DNA from: Myrica gale | Taxonomy: Eukaryota; Streptophyta; Magnoliopsida; Fagales; Myricaceae | DNA: 64,000 nt | Direction of reading: 5' to 3' | Assembly: GCA_963930655.1 (NCBI GenBank) | Contig: OZ005617.1 | Location: 14,784,068-14,848,067, forward strand | Shown here: positions 1 through 11,159 of the stretch, in pieces | How the letters are laid out: every line of letters begins with the position of its first letter | Numbering within the stretch: position 1 is the stretch's first letter | Position numbers and translations under genes: made by a program | Notes under the pieces: model-generated | The model's input: only the letters and a program-made list of their open reading frames with translations | Database searches by the model: none | Told to the model about the DNA's origin: nothing

Positions 1-825
1 CAATTATATCAAATCATTTTTCTCTCAACTTTACACAAACACGTATAAAATACTATTCAACATAAATATTCACAACTTTTCTAAACTCCTACGGTTATCA
101 CAACAAGAACGTCTCCTTATAGGACAAGCCGGCAAGGAATGTGCGGCTTTGATGTATATATATATATGACTTACAACGTACTTAACAGACACAACCCAAC
201 TGGCCACGCAAACACCCATTTTCTGAGCCATGACAAATTAGCTTGACAATTTCAGATCCTTCTGTCACTTTCACCAATTAAACTGCCTTTCTGTGTTTAA
301 CGGGGAGAGGGATGGAGATTGAGCGACTATGCCATTGCTGAGTTTACATAATACTCGAGAAGCCTCTTTTTGAATCTCTGAGCCCCTTGTGGACGCCAAC
401 GACCGCTACTTCCTTCGGTTTAAACCAAGGGACCAAATAGGATTAAGCACCATTTACATAAAAATAATTGGAAAAAATGTTATTTTCTTAGAAGTATGCG
501 TCAATTACATTTTTCTTTTGTATTATTTATTCTATTTTCTCTCTCGGCCAAGTGGATTATATTATTCCACTCCTAAGTCGCCTGATGGTAAGGGCGACAT
601 TAATCGAGACTGTAGGTTTAAATGCACGATCCTGGTCCTGGATTTGATTCCTTCCGAGATTAACTCAATAACTCCAAAGTGGGAGACCCGAGCTTTTTAA
701 TATATATTAGGTGGATACTATTCCGGTTGAACTCATATTACCATATTTCCATCCTTACTCAAAAAGTGAATTATATTTATTACAAAATACGTAATGATTC
801 ACGTTTTAAAGCATACAAATGTATC
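1..825. other. AT-rich intergenic sequence, no gene seen
   Basis: No convincing coding region was found. There is a short TA run near 155-168. Two 18-bp strings, at 546-563 and 797-814, recur in the same order at 3373-3390 and 3399-3416 on the other side of the hAT-like element, so the region carries an old local duplication. Confidence 0.5.
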
Positions 826-1527
826 TTGTTCAGTGTCACAGGAAAATTCGGTGGCACCTGCATCGGGTTGTTGGTATTCGGCTTCATTGGTGTCGGTGCC
901 GGTTTAGCATTTTGGAAAAAATTAGGTGGTATTTTCGGTTTCCGGGTTACCCGACACCGGATTCCCGAAACCGGGATTTTTTTTAACAAACTTTTTGTTT
1001 TGTCAAAATCCTCCATCCCCATTTCCTTGTGTTTCGACATATCTCCTCCCCTCCCCTCCAGGCTCCCGAAGCTTTTTTTTTTTAAATTTGTATTTTGCTT
1101 AAAGAAATATAAAGCTTCTTCAAATGATCCAACTGAAACCATTCAGAAGTGTCTCAAAACAGGATTTACATTGGAAGGATGGGATTTTCTAATTGGGCTA
1201 AATTATTCCGTACGTCCTTGGGGTTTGACCTTTTCTCAGATTCGTCCTTAGGGTTCGATTTTCCCTACAGATAACCCCGGGGTTTGAACTCAATCCCAAG
1301 TTAGTTCTGCCGTGAATTTAATGGACGGAAATGTACACGTGGATAACGGCTTACACGTGACAATGACAGATAAGTTTTTTTTTAAAATTTGGTCCAATTA
1401 CATTAAGACACGTTTCAGAAAATAAATAAAAATAAAAAATATTTTAAAAAGATAAAAAAATAATAAAAACTTAAGAATCTGTATAATTAATTTCCTGAAA
1501 AACCATTCGTCAGGGAGGAGAAAGAGT

Positions 1528-1617
1528 CCTGGAGGACATTCGTCATCGGACGACACTGAGTTCTCGGAAACGGTTGTTAAGTTCATGAGCCAGATACTTC
1601 TGGAAGAGAAGATTTAG
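1528..1617 (+). pseudogene. Captured GRAS (SCL14-like) gene fragment
   Basis: The frame reads PGGHSSSDDTEFSETVVKF and then MSQILLEEKI before a TAG stop. This resembles the segment of SCL14/SCL33-type GRAS proteins in which a Ser/Asp-rich stretch precedes a conserved 'DFSDxVLKYISQMLMEE' block N-terminal to the GRAS domain. Only about 30 residues are kept. The sequence lies between MULE inverted repeats, so it is a transduplicated piece and not a gene. The likely relative is inferred from a short motif. Confidence 0.55.
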
Positions 1618-1769
1618 GTAGTTGGGGGCATCATTTCTTCCCATCATCAGTTCCCGATTCTATTTTTCAAGCTTCAGCTGGTGATGAGGTGTGACAATAG
1701 TTAGCGGAGCATCTTTTTCTGCTTAACCTGAGAAAATTTGATAACATGAGATCGTTTTATTACTGTTGC

Positions 1770-2059
1770 AGGTAACTTTTGTTTTCACAAACCAAGTGGA
1801 TGGGAAGCTGACGCCCATTGAGTCAGTAAGCCCGAAGATGCAGGGAGAAGAAGAAAAAGACAAGGGATTCAATTCAAAGCAAAACATGAACCAAAAATCT
1901 AAGTTATTCTCTCAACGTCAGAAACCGATGCAATCAGTTTTGTCCAGTAGGGATTCTCTCAGGAACTCCTCTTGTAAATTTTCTAAGCCTTTGCCAAGGG
2001 CAGGTACAAAATCAGTGAGAACTAGTTTAAAAGCTCTTTCGGTTTCTCTATTTTCATGA
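1770..2059 (+). pseudogene. Unrecognised exon-like fragment inside Pack-MULE A
   Basis: The sequence follows a good splice acceptor (TTACTGTTGCAG) and stays open for about 96 codons, rich in Lys, Ser and Gln (for example SPKMQGEEEKDKGFNSKQN), ending in a stop just before the right inverted repeat. The sharp acceptor and codon-like composition suggest a second captured gene piece. The donor family was not recognised. Confidence 0.35.
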
Positions 2060-3277
2060 GAGAGAGAGGGTTCTGGGGGGAGAGAGAGGGAGCCTCCTCC
2101 CGATCTTTTTTTTTTTAAGTTTAATTAAGTTTTTTATTACTTTTGGATTTATTTTTTTATCTTTTAAAAGATTTTTTTTATTTTTATTTATTTTCTAACA
2201 CGTGTCATAATGTAATTGGACCAAAGTTTTTAAAAAAAACTTACCTGTCATTGCCACGTGTAAGCCGTTATCCACGTGTGTATTTCCGTCCATTAAATTC
2301 ACGGCAGGACTAACTTGAGATTGAGTTCAAACCCCGGGGTTATCTGTAGGGAAAATCGAACCCTAAGGATGAATCTGGGAAAAGGCCAAACCCCAAGGAC
2401 GTACGGAATAATTTAGCCTTCTAATTGATATTAAAGCAGAGAAATTAGGATCCTAGGAGCATCAATATTTTTTTGGTGCTTCGTTTGTAACATATACCAA
2501 AGTCTCTCTCTATATATATATAATTTGTAAAGAAAAAAATGGAGGCAAGCTATTATTGTGAGGTAAAAGATTCAATCTCCTTTATTATACTATTATGTGA
2601 TATTTCCACAATTTTGTAATTTTGATGAATCTTGCGGTGAGGTTATTATTAATGGTTGTTCTAGGTATCAATTGATCAGCATTTTTTAGAATTTATATAT
2701 AACCTACAAAACCCAAATTCACCTGCTAAATTAACTTCGGCCTTGTCATCTAACGTAGAACTCTGCACACTTCGCAATCTAATCAGACTACAACTCTTAA
2801 CATCTCCATAAGTTGTGCTTGTATGGTTGTATTATTGTCAAAGGCTTCCTTAATTCATTTGTTGAATCTTATTTTCCTTTTCCAGAATTCATGTACCTTT
2901 GTTAGTGTTTTAATTGTTAATTTTTAGGTGATTTTTATTTGTAGATGAACACTTCACAATTACAGTCATCTGCAACCACATGTGGTAGTGCTACTTCTCT
3001 AAGTTTAAAATTTTAGATTTTATTCGTTGAGACTTTTGATTCTCATCTTGTTGTGATGTTCTCTAATTTTATTGATTTTGGATTTTATTTTTTTAGACTT
3101 TAAATTCTCATATTATCTTTTATATGAATGTAGGCTACAAAACTGTTAAGGGTCGATTTTTGCCCTTAACAGTGTAGGTGTATGTGATAATTATTTAAAA
3201 ACCAGCCTATCCGGTATAAGTGCTAGTTTTGACCAATATCGGCACCTACACCGGAGTTGAACAACCCTAGATATATC

Positions 3278-4386
3278 TTATTTTATTCGCTTGACTATTT
3301 CAATTTGACAAAAATAATGTGAAGAAGACCAAATTTTCTTATATATGTATTATTTACTCAAATTTTGGTTTGGGCCAAGTGGATTATATTTCTTAATCAT
3401 TCACGTTTTAAAGCATGCTCTCACCGATCATTACGGTGAGTGTGTGAATAAGACTTGGCACCAAATACCTTAAATAATCAATGAATTTTGGTTATACAAA
3501 GTTTAGCTTCTACGGATCCTTTTTTTTTTGGTAACAGATTAAAGTCAGCCTTAATTTCTCTCTCGAATTATTATTTTTCTCTGGGACTACCCAATATTGG
3601 GGCCAAAATTGAGGTAGAAATGATTAAAATGTTATTAATTTTATTTTGTCTTTTACTCAATAAAAGTTAGCCGGCACTTATTTTTAATACTTTATCAAAT
3701 AGGGCATTTACTGTAGTAGAAAAAGAATGCAATTAGGTCACATTTTTATTTTCACCATGTTTCATTTATTTATTTATTTCAAATCTCTAGTTAATGTATG
3801 GATATATAATTCCTCCAGTACCAAATTAACTCAAGCTTAGGATAAAAGCAATATCAATTTCTAATAAGGGTCTTGAATAATTTACATGAACAAGAAAAAT
3901 AAAATTCCACCTCACCATTAGGCATTAGCCACCCCCAAAAAATGCCCCACAAATTCAGCAGATATCTATGGCTCCCTCTCCCTGAGGCCAAAAAAGTTAT
4001 TCTGTCAAAAGTTTCTTTTTTTTTTTCTTTTCTAAAAGAGTATACGAACCAGCTTACGAACATTTTCTAAGACCCGCAGGCGAACAGCTCACCACGTTTC
4101 TAACGGGGGGAATCACTTGTACGCCTTTCAAGGTCTCAGTATTCACACTGAAGACACATTTTCTACTTGAAAAATGCAGACCGTCTGTTTCCCGATGCCC
4201 CGCCTGCGATCGACGCAAAATCTGCAAATATACATCGTAGATTTCCCACACGAATCACCCAAAATACCCTTCCCGACCTTCTCTATCCCCAACCGCCCTT
4301 CACATTCAGCGGATACGTAATAATGACCGAAACCAATGGCAATCCGCTAGCAACGAAAGATCACTGAAAGCGACCCAACCCTGGGC
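3278..4386. other. Intergenic sequence upstream of the GIL1-like gene
   Basis: No coding region is supported. It probably contains the promoter of the gene at 8471. The last 300 bases (from about 4070) are less AT-rich than the rest. Confidence 0.4.
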
Positions 4387-7300
4387 TTTAAATTCCCCCA
4401 GCACTCTTCATGTCTGAGCCCTTGTCCTTTTTCGTCTTTTTGTGATACTTTCTCTCTCCTCCTCCACCTCTGTTTTTCTCTGCTCTCTCTCTCGAGCAGT
4501 GATTTTTCTTTCTAAATCTCTTTCTGAGAATTTAGAAAGAAAAAAAATCTCTTTCTGAGAGTTCTTCCTTCCTTGGTTTTTTTTCCTCTATCTGAAAGGC
4601 CAACACAGAACCTATCAAATCTCTGCTCCAAAAGGCAACTTCCCAATTTGGGAAACGGAAAAATATTGAAGGCATTGAAGGTGTTGAAGAAACGTGAAGG
4701 GAATTTTTTTTCCCATCCCTATTCCACACGGCGTTCCTTCATAAGGCAACGTAAGGTTTAGTTGGGAAGCTCTGTAACAAACTTTTTTTTATTGTGGTAC
4801 TTATATATGATTAATCATTATGTTCTTTCCATGGCTGGATGATTTCCATTATTTACTGCCCGTTTCAGATGGGGAAGGTTCGCGGTCGTTTAAAGCAGTA
4901 TTATTAATTTTCTTTTGGTTGGCAACCCGAGTATTTATATGGGTTTTCCAGGGGTTTTAGGGTTGATTTTCTTCCGAGGCAAACTTTAACGCTTTCGACG
5001 TCTTTCAAGTGAAAATCCTCCGTATATGTTTCTTCTACATTTTCGTGAGGAAAAAAAGCAAATTGGTTTCTCCTTCGGCCTTTTCATTCCATCATGTGTT
5101 TTGGTGATTCAAGTATATTTCTTTCTCTTTTTCAACTTCGACCCATTGGGGAATTTTTTGTTTTTGTTGTGGTCTCTGTTCGTTTGCTGGTGATGTTTTT
5201 GCGGTTTTGCGATTTGAGCGATCATTCCTTGGGTTGGTTTTGTGTGGTTGGTATTTCTTCTTGTTTCTGTTCTTGATATCTTCTTGGTTTTCGGGTTTGG
5301 TTGCAGCCTGCAGGTGCTTAGAGGTCGCCGTTCGAGAATCGTTGTGGAGGTGTTGTCGCTCTGTTTCATTGAGATTTACGTTGCAATGAAGAAAAGTTGA
5401 TCTCATCTTTGTTCTCCCCGTAATTTCTCCTGTTATTTTAAGGTGCGTTGAATTCTCGTATTATCAATTGTTTATTGGTCAGTCAAAATATGCTTTATTA
5501 TGAATGATCGGTAGTCTTTTTTTTTGGCTTTGACTGTGACGTTTAGAACGGTGCAGTGGTTTGTGGTGAGATTTCACTCCGGTGTAGTGGGTGACTGCTC
5601 CGTTGGCAGCTTGTCAGCATGAAAGGGACTGTCCTTTTCTGCACGAAGGAGCTATTATTTTCAGTTGGCTCTATGTGAAATATAGGTTTAATCTATCTTT
5701 ATTTGCAAATTAGGGTAATTATTTCTAGTACCAGTAAAAAACACAGGAAAAGACGATGATGAATGATTCTATAATCATCATTGCAAGCATGGTGTCTAAA
5801 CGACTAGGCATTGGCTGCTCTCTTTTGCCTTGTTTGGAATTTTTTTTATTTGATTAAGTACTACCCGAATCCATTGCAAATATTCATAGTTTTTCCTTCA
5901 ATTGTATTGAAGATTTAAATATTTATTACCATATTTTGAACATCGATTGTGGGTCTCATACTTTTGGGTTTTACTGTTTGCTCAAATAGTTTACAACTCG
6001 AGATTCGAAATTTGCTTTCAAAAATGACTACACATTACTAGCACTCTGCTTTGGAGAAATTGTCTTATGTTCCAGGTACACCGTACTTCTGCTACATGCA
6101 TAGAAGGGTGATAATTGGCATTTATGGGAGTGGGGTACGGTGCTCTCCGAGCTTAAGATGGTACTATAAATATTGGTGTAAAAGGCGGGAGCGGGATCAT
6201 CGGGCCTATGATGAACACACGTTACACACCATAGGTTTTTTTTATTGGTCAGAACACTCTATGGGCTTTTAAATGCACCTGTCAGGGACAGGCTCTTGAT
6301 TATGTTCAAAATTGTGTCCAAAACGAATAGTCTTAGTCAATTTTAGTTCCATAGGCTCCACGTGCTATGGGTCCAAGTTCAATTATTGTCCGAATGGAAG
6401 GAACGAAAATAGTGAGGAACACGAAATACTCCTTCATGGGCTGCCCTGAAAGGCAAATTCTAATGTGTATCATCGTCTTTACTCCCAAAAGAAAAGAATA
6501 TATATATTAGGTCTTTTTTTTGAAGTAGCTTGGTCTTAGTTAGAAAATAAACTCGTCATTCCTATTTTATGCATGATTTTCTGGTCCAAAATAGGAAGAA
6601 AAATTATCCTTGGTATCTAGTTTTGCAAAGTTAGAAGTAGTATCGACTGGAATTGAGCCATTAAAATAGAGAATTACTCATGGGATTGTGCATTGTGATG
6701 GTCCTGATAAGGTAATGGCTCGGGAATATGTAGATTGTAAAGAAGGGAGAGCATTTGGTCGTTGTTCTGAATGCGTTTCTCCTCCTATAAGACTAAGGCG
6801 AAGATGAAGTTTTTCAGGTTTAAGATCCATTAGGTGCATATAAAATCTTCTGGAATTATAATGTTTCTGGGAGGTGAATGACATTCAACCTTCTTTTTTT
6901 TCATTTGTTTGTTCTACGCACTTTTTTTTTTTTTTTTAAATGTTGGAACTCAATTGGGACCCACCATGTGAGAGGTGGGTGTGAGAATGTGAAACGTTTG
7001 GTGCTGAAATAGTCCATTGTAGGATCATTAGGCCTGGACGAGGGCAAATCATTATGTACTGCTTCTTGGACCACATGGTTTCAACAATTTCGTGATTGTG
7101 GAGTAAATGTTCCAAATTAGTTGTGCAGTTTAATGGGCCCCTTGTCAATGATCCAAATGATCCATCTGTGATGAATGCACGAGTTACTCGTGTTAAAGAG
7201 ATTCACCAATCAAGTTGGTCAACCAAAGATGATAGACTCAACATTCGTTGGAGAATATATCAAATAATATCTACTTTGCAAACTCTAGGTGATGTTCGTT

Positions 7301-8470
7301 TTGAGAAAAAATGTAGGATTTTAGAGAAGTTGTGAATTTTTATGTTGAATAGTGTTTTATTGGTGTTTGTGTAAAGTGGAGAGATAAATGATTTGATGTA
7401 ATTGTTTAATAAAAAAGTATTGGAGTTATGTGAAAAAGTATAGAGAGAGAAAATTTATGTTGAATAAAAAATTAAAAAGTTGTTGGAGATTGTGTAAAAT
7501 GTATTGGTTTTTGTGTTTGAATTCTGAATATGTTCGGTGGTAGAATTGTGAATATACTTAGAATCCTGAAAATATGGTGAAAACGAACATACCCTAGTTT
7601 ACTTCTGATTTGAAGTCTGATTGATATAGTTTGATGTTTTGATCAGTCACCTTCCTGCCGAAAATAATTGTTCCCTTTAGAAAACCTTTAGGATCTTAGA
7701 AGGTTGTTTTAGCAGAAGTCGGCAGAAGGTCTCATGGAAATAAGTATCCCATGTCCCTTCACAGTTGGAATAGTTCTTTTCTGCTGTGTAGGCTGGTAGC
7801 TGGGCAGATTTGAATTAAATATCTGCATGCATTTTTCACCAAGGGAGGTGATAAATAAAGGGAAAACAAAAAGGAAAAAAACAAAAAACAAAAATATAGT
7901 AATTGAACTTTTAATTCTTACAGATGCTTTTCCTTTCCTTTTCTTTTTTCCTGTTATTTATGTTCCTATTGTTTATTATATTTTCTAGCCATGTGTCTCC
8001 CATTACGAAGATGCCTTGTGTTCCTTTGCGTTATATTTAGTTCTTTCAACGTTAAACTTGTCTTTGAGATTTTTTCTCCGCATCTTCTTCCTGTACTTCT
8101 CTCTGTTCATCTTTTCCTTTTGAGCGTGTCTTTAAATCTTTCCTCCCTCAGCTTCTTCCTGTTCGTATCTCGTTTATTTTCTTTCCCGGTTTAAAATCCA
8201 CTTTTTCTCTCTGGAAAGCAAATTGGAAACTCTTAAAGTTGAAAGACAAAAAGAATTTCTGTCCTCCATTTGATGGCCTCGATCTAAGTGCTAAAGCATA
8301 TTCCTTTCTCTCTTTTGTTCAAAACGGTCATCATTGCTTCGTTTTAACTTTTTTGGCAGTGTGATTTTCTTTCTCTATTTGATATTTGGAGTTCCCATTT
8401 ACTCTTGATAATTGTAGAGCGCCCATTTCCTTTTGCTCGAGCCCTCATCATAATTTCCGACATTCTGCAG
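4387..8470 (+). other. Inferred transcribed 5' leader and intron(s) of the GIL1-like gene
   Basis: A TTTAAATT box at 4387-4394 is followed by a CT-rich stretch (4440-4530) typical of plant 5' leaders. No ORF between here and 8471 resembles a known protein. A clean acceptor (ACATTCTGCAG) ends exactly at 8470, next to the start codon, which suggests a spliced leader. One plausible donor is AAG|GTGCGTTG at 5442/5443. The leader structure is inference and only transcript reads could fix it. The stretch also contains the MITE at 7288. Confidence 0.35.
7288..7594. mobile_element. Small MITE with TIR ATGTTCGTTTT
   Basis: The left end GGTGATGTTCGTTTTGAG mirrors the right end GTGAAAACGAACATACCC. The 307-bp AT-rich interior has no ORF. 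Flanks are CTA (left) and TAG (right), compatible with a TA target site. Composition resembles the MITEs near SYP61 (GTGTTTGTGTAAA-type words). The superfamily is uncertain. Confidence 0.55.
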
Positions 8471-9871
8471 ATGGATTCTGTTAAACCATCAGCTGTGACT
8501 CCTTCTATGGGTAAATTGGCGCGCACGTTTGCTAAAGTTCTTAGCCTTAAAGGGGCGACTGGAATTGCTCCAGTTGATGGAAATCAGGTTACGCAGGTGA
8601 AGGTCAGGAAGGATGGTAATGTTGGCAAGAGTGGAGGCCGGACGGCTAGTCTGTCCGAGTCTTTTGACAGCGAAGAAGAGCGTGAAAATAAGATGGCCTT
8701 GGAAGCTCTTCTTGCCAAACTGTTTGCTAGCATTTCATCTGTTAAAGCCGCGTATGTACAGTTGCAGCATTCTCAATCTCCTTATGATGCTGATGGCATA
8801 CAAGCTGCTGATCAAACGGTAGTATCAGAGTTGAAGAATTTGTCGGAAATGAAGCAGAGTTATTTGAAGAAACAGTTCGATCCTTCACCAGAGACCTCGA
8901 TGCTTTTGGCTGAAATTCTGGAGCAAAAGAGTGTGTTGAAAACTTATGAAATAATGGGAAAGAAGTTGCAATCTCAGATGAGGCTCAAGGATTCTGAAAT
9001 TGTTTTTTTTAGAGAGAAATGGGCGGAAGCCACTAAACAGAACAGGTTACTGGAGAAGAGGTTGAACCAAAGTGGACAGTTACACGTTCTCGACAATCTC
9101 CATCAGTCAGGCTTAACTCCTAGCCATTTTGTCACAGTTCTCCGGCACACCATTAAGTCCATTCGAAGCTTTGTTCGGTTGATGGTGGAGGAGATGAAAT
9201 CCGCTAGTTGGGATATTGATGCAGTAGTAAATGCAATTGAACCGGGTGTAGTTTATTGGAAAGATGATCACAAATGTTTCATGATCGAGTCCTTCGTTTG
9301 CCGGCAAATGTTTGACGCTTTCAATTATCCCAACTTCTCTCTCCCGGACAAGTCTTTGCCGGCGGATAGGAAGCAGGAGCACCAGCAGTTTTTTAGGCGA
9401 TTCATGGAATTGAAATCGACTAAAGCAAAGGAGTATCTTTGCCAGAAGCCCAAGTCAACATTTGCCAAATTCTGCCTTGTCAAGTACTTGCGACTTGTCA
9501 ATCCCAAGTTGGAATCTTCGTTGTTTGGTAATCTGAGTCAAAGAAACCTCGTGAACGCCGGTGAATTTCCAAACACTACATTCTTTGCTTCATTCGCTGA
9601 AATGGCAAAGCGGGTTTGGCTCTTGCACTGCCTGGCATTTGCTTTTGAGCCTGAGGCGGCAATCTTTCAAGTCAGTAAGGGATGCAGGTTCTCAGAAGTG
9701 TTCATGGAAAGTGTAGCCGATGAAGTGTTTCTATCATCGGACGAGACTCCTGAATTCGACCCACATGTGGGCTTCACAGTTGTTCCGGGGTTCAGGATAC
9801 ATAAAACTGTTATCCAGTGCCAGGTCTACCTCTCTCGATATCAAGCCAAGGTATCCAAAAAACAAACGTAG
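8471..9871 (+). CDS. GIL1 / IRK-interacting protein-like (DUF641 protein)
   Basis: A 466-residue plant-specific protein of the GRAVITROPIC IN THE LIGHT 1 / IRKI family, whose members act in light-dependent control of gravitropism and bind the receptor kinase IRK. Seen in the sequence: a basic N-terminus (MGKLARTFAKVLSLK, residues 13-27), the DUF641 block at about 70-200 (ENKMALEALLAKLFASISS, then a predicted coiled coil around 145-200 with KDSEIVFFREKW), and the conserved C-terminal part (HCLAFAFEPEAAIFQV and FTVVPGF). Length is in the usual range for the shorter paralogues. The start is the first ATG in the open frame, directly after a splice acceptor ending at 8470; the frame is open upstream but has no ATG. 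The whole coding region is one exon. The family is secure, but which paralogue it is (GIL1 itself or a relative) cannot be settled here. Confidence 0.93.
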   Translation: MDSVKPSAVTPSMGKLARTFAKVLSLKGATGIAPVDGNQVTQVKVRKDGNVGKSGGRTASLSESFDSEEERENKMALEALLAKLFASISSVKAAYVQLQHSQSPYDADGIQAADQTVVSELKNLSEMKQSYLKKQFDPSPETSMLLAEILEQKSVLKTYEIMGKKLQSQMRLKDSEIVFFREKWAEATKQNRLLEKRLNQSGQLHVLDNLHQSGLTPSHFVTVLRHTIKSIRSFVRLMVEEMKSASWDIDAVVNAIEPGVVYWKDDHKCFMIESFVCRQMFDAFNYPNFSLPDKSLPADRKQEHQQFFRRFMELKSTKAKEYLCQKPKSTFAKFCLVKYLRLVNPKLESSLFGNLSQRNLVNAGEFPNTTFFASFAEMAKRVWLLHCLAFAFEPEAAIFQVSKGCRFSEVFMESVADEVFLSSDETPEFDPHVGFTVVPGFRIHKTVIQCQVYLSRYQAKVSKKQT

Positions 9872-10994
9872 TTGTTACCAGTCAGCCATAGCCCCACCAC
9901 ATGACATGTTGAACTGGAGGCCATTCCTGAGATAAAGCCAAGGAAATGCCTTTGCCTGGTTGCACTTGCTGTTTGCGTCGGTGTTGTGGGGGCATTTTGT
10001 CGGTTTCTTTTGGGGGCCATTTCGCGACGGAAACCGCGTGGACCGTTGTGATGGGGAACGGCCCTTTTGGCCCTCACAAATTTTGTTAAAAATCAGGATA
10101 GTGACGGAGATTGTCTAGCTGTTCTGCATCTTTACCTGACATTGCAAGGATGTAATATGTACATGATAATATATATATAATATATTGGTGGAAGCTTTTA
10201 TATTACCTATTTTCCATGGTTTTGGAAAGTCTATTGGTATGTTCCAGAGAGCTTCGTGTTGTTTTTTGTTTTCTTAAATGGAGAGTAATGATAGATGAAA
10301 TTTTTTGTTAGAGATTATTGAAACATTTTTAATGCTAAATTTTTTTTTAAATGAAATATTGGTTTGAAGTTTTTGACCAATAAACAAACATAGCATTATA
10401 GCAAAATAAAATAAACTATATCCATCGTATGATGGTGATCTTATCTGTGTGTCAAAATGAAAAGAGAATTTAGGAAGGGTCAATTGCACTAGAATAATTT
10501 TTAAAGAACCCAAATTTTTTTAAAAATTGTTTTGTCGCCTTTCCCTTGATGAAAGACATCCTTTTACTTACAAAAAAAACCAAACAAGACAGCTTGGTCT
10601 AAAAATTTAAAGCATGCATTATAAAACGTATGAGCATTTTCTGCCCGATACACATCGAACGTTTGAATATTGGTCTAAAAAGAGAAAGAGATATGAGAAG
10701 CTTGTAGAAACTGTTTCGGGCCCCAATCCAATCCGGTCCTTAGCTTAATCAATGTGGTCGGTGAGGAGGGGCAAATGACAAAGTTTCACACGGCACACAA
10801 CCCTTTCGTATGGCAGAAAGGGATGGCCATTGAAGGGCTCTCTTCGAGACATATACATTATTCGCCCTTATGGGGAAATTTATTGTGGTCCATTCCTCTC
10901 TCAGACGCGTGGCTTTGGTCCAATTTATTGTGGTCCAGTTCTTCTTATATGTGGGCCAGGGCTTAGATTCTACACGTTCTCCTGTGAATACCGG
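9872..10994. other. 3' UTR of the GIL1-like gene, then intergenic sequence
   Basis: The first 300-400 bases after the stop probably include the 3' UTR; AT-rich ATATATATAATATA sequence near 10170 could serve polyadenylation. From about 10260 to 10994 no gene is supported. Near 10880-10935 there is a short local repeat of 'tttattgtggtcca'. Confidence 0.4.
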
Positions 10995-11159
10995 ATAGAG
11001 ACCTTGAGTGGCTCGAGCTTGGGGAGGGCTAGATGGTTTTATCTCCCTTAGGGTTTTTCAACTTCGGTGTAGGCGTCGGTATAGAGACCTTGAGTGGCTC
11101 GAGCTTGGGGAGGGCTAGATGGTTTTATCTCCCTTAGGGTTTTTCAACTTCGGTGTAGG
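10995..11159. repeat. 86-bp direct tandem duplication spanning a transposon junction
   Basis: The unit beginning ATAGAGACCTTGAGTGGC occurs at 10995 and again at 11081, almost identically, for about 79 bases of the second copy. Each unit contains host flank (including ATCTCCCT, the hAT target site) followed by the first ~25 bases of the hAT-like terminus (TAGGGTTTTTCAACTTCGGT). The duplication therefore arose after the hAT insertion. Confidence 0.85.

Larger units (their letters stand above)
1196..2418 (+). mobile_element. Pack-MULE A with ~240-bp terminal inverted repeats
   Basis: The termini are long inverted repeats starting GGCTAAATTATTCCGTACG. They run inward through matching stretches such as CCCCGGGGTTTGAACTCAAT and the paired ACACGTGGATAACGGC. 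An exact 9-bp target duplication (TTCTAATTG at 1187-1195 and 2419-2427) flanks the element, which is the Mutator-superfamily hallmark. No transposase is present. The interior holds exon-like host sequence, including a GRAS-type fragment, so this is a gene-carrying MULE. The sharp TIRs and perfect target duplication suggest the insertion into the hAT-like element is fairly recent. Confidence 0.88.
826..3269 (+). mobile_element. Non-autonomous hAT-like element, copy 1, interrupted by a Pack-MULE
   Basis: The left end (TTGTTCAGTGTCAC, then GGTGTCGGTGCCGG) matches the left end of the copy at 48014. The right end (CACCTACACCGG, then GTTGAACAACCCTA) matches the right end of that copy. The outermost TAGGG of the left terminus seems to be lost. 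Flanks aatgtatc (left) and gatatatc (right) agree at 6 of 8 bases, as for an eroded 8-bp hAT target duplication. A separate MULE sits inside at 1196-2418. No transposase is visible, so the element would have depended on enzyme supplied elsewhere. The hAT assignment rests on TIR form and target-site length. Confidence 0.6.

Noticed and set aside
679..1251. 190-codon open frame and a 120-codon frame opposite it (780-1142)
   Set aside because: Both cover the left part of the hAT-like element and the MULE TIR. Composition is low complexity and no domain is visible.
5092..5406. Overlapping ORFs of 60-104 codons on both strands
   Set aside because: They fall in the T-rich leader/intron region of the GIL1-like gene and have skewed composition without domains.
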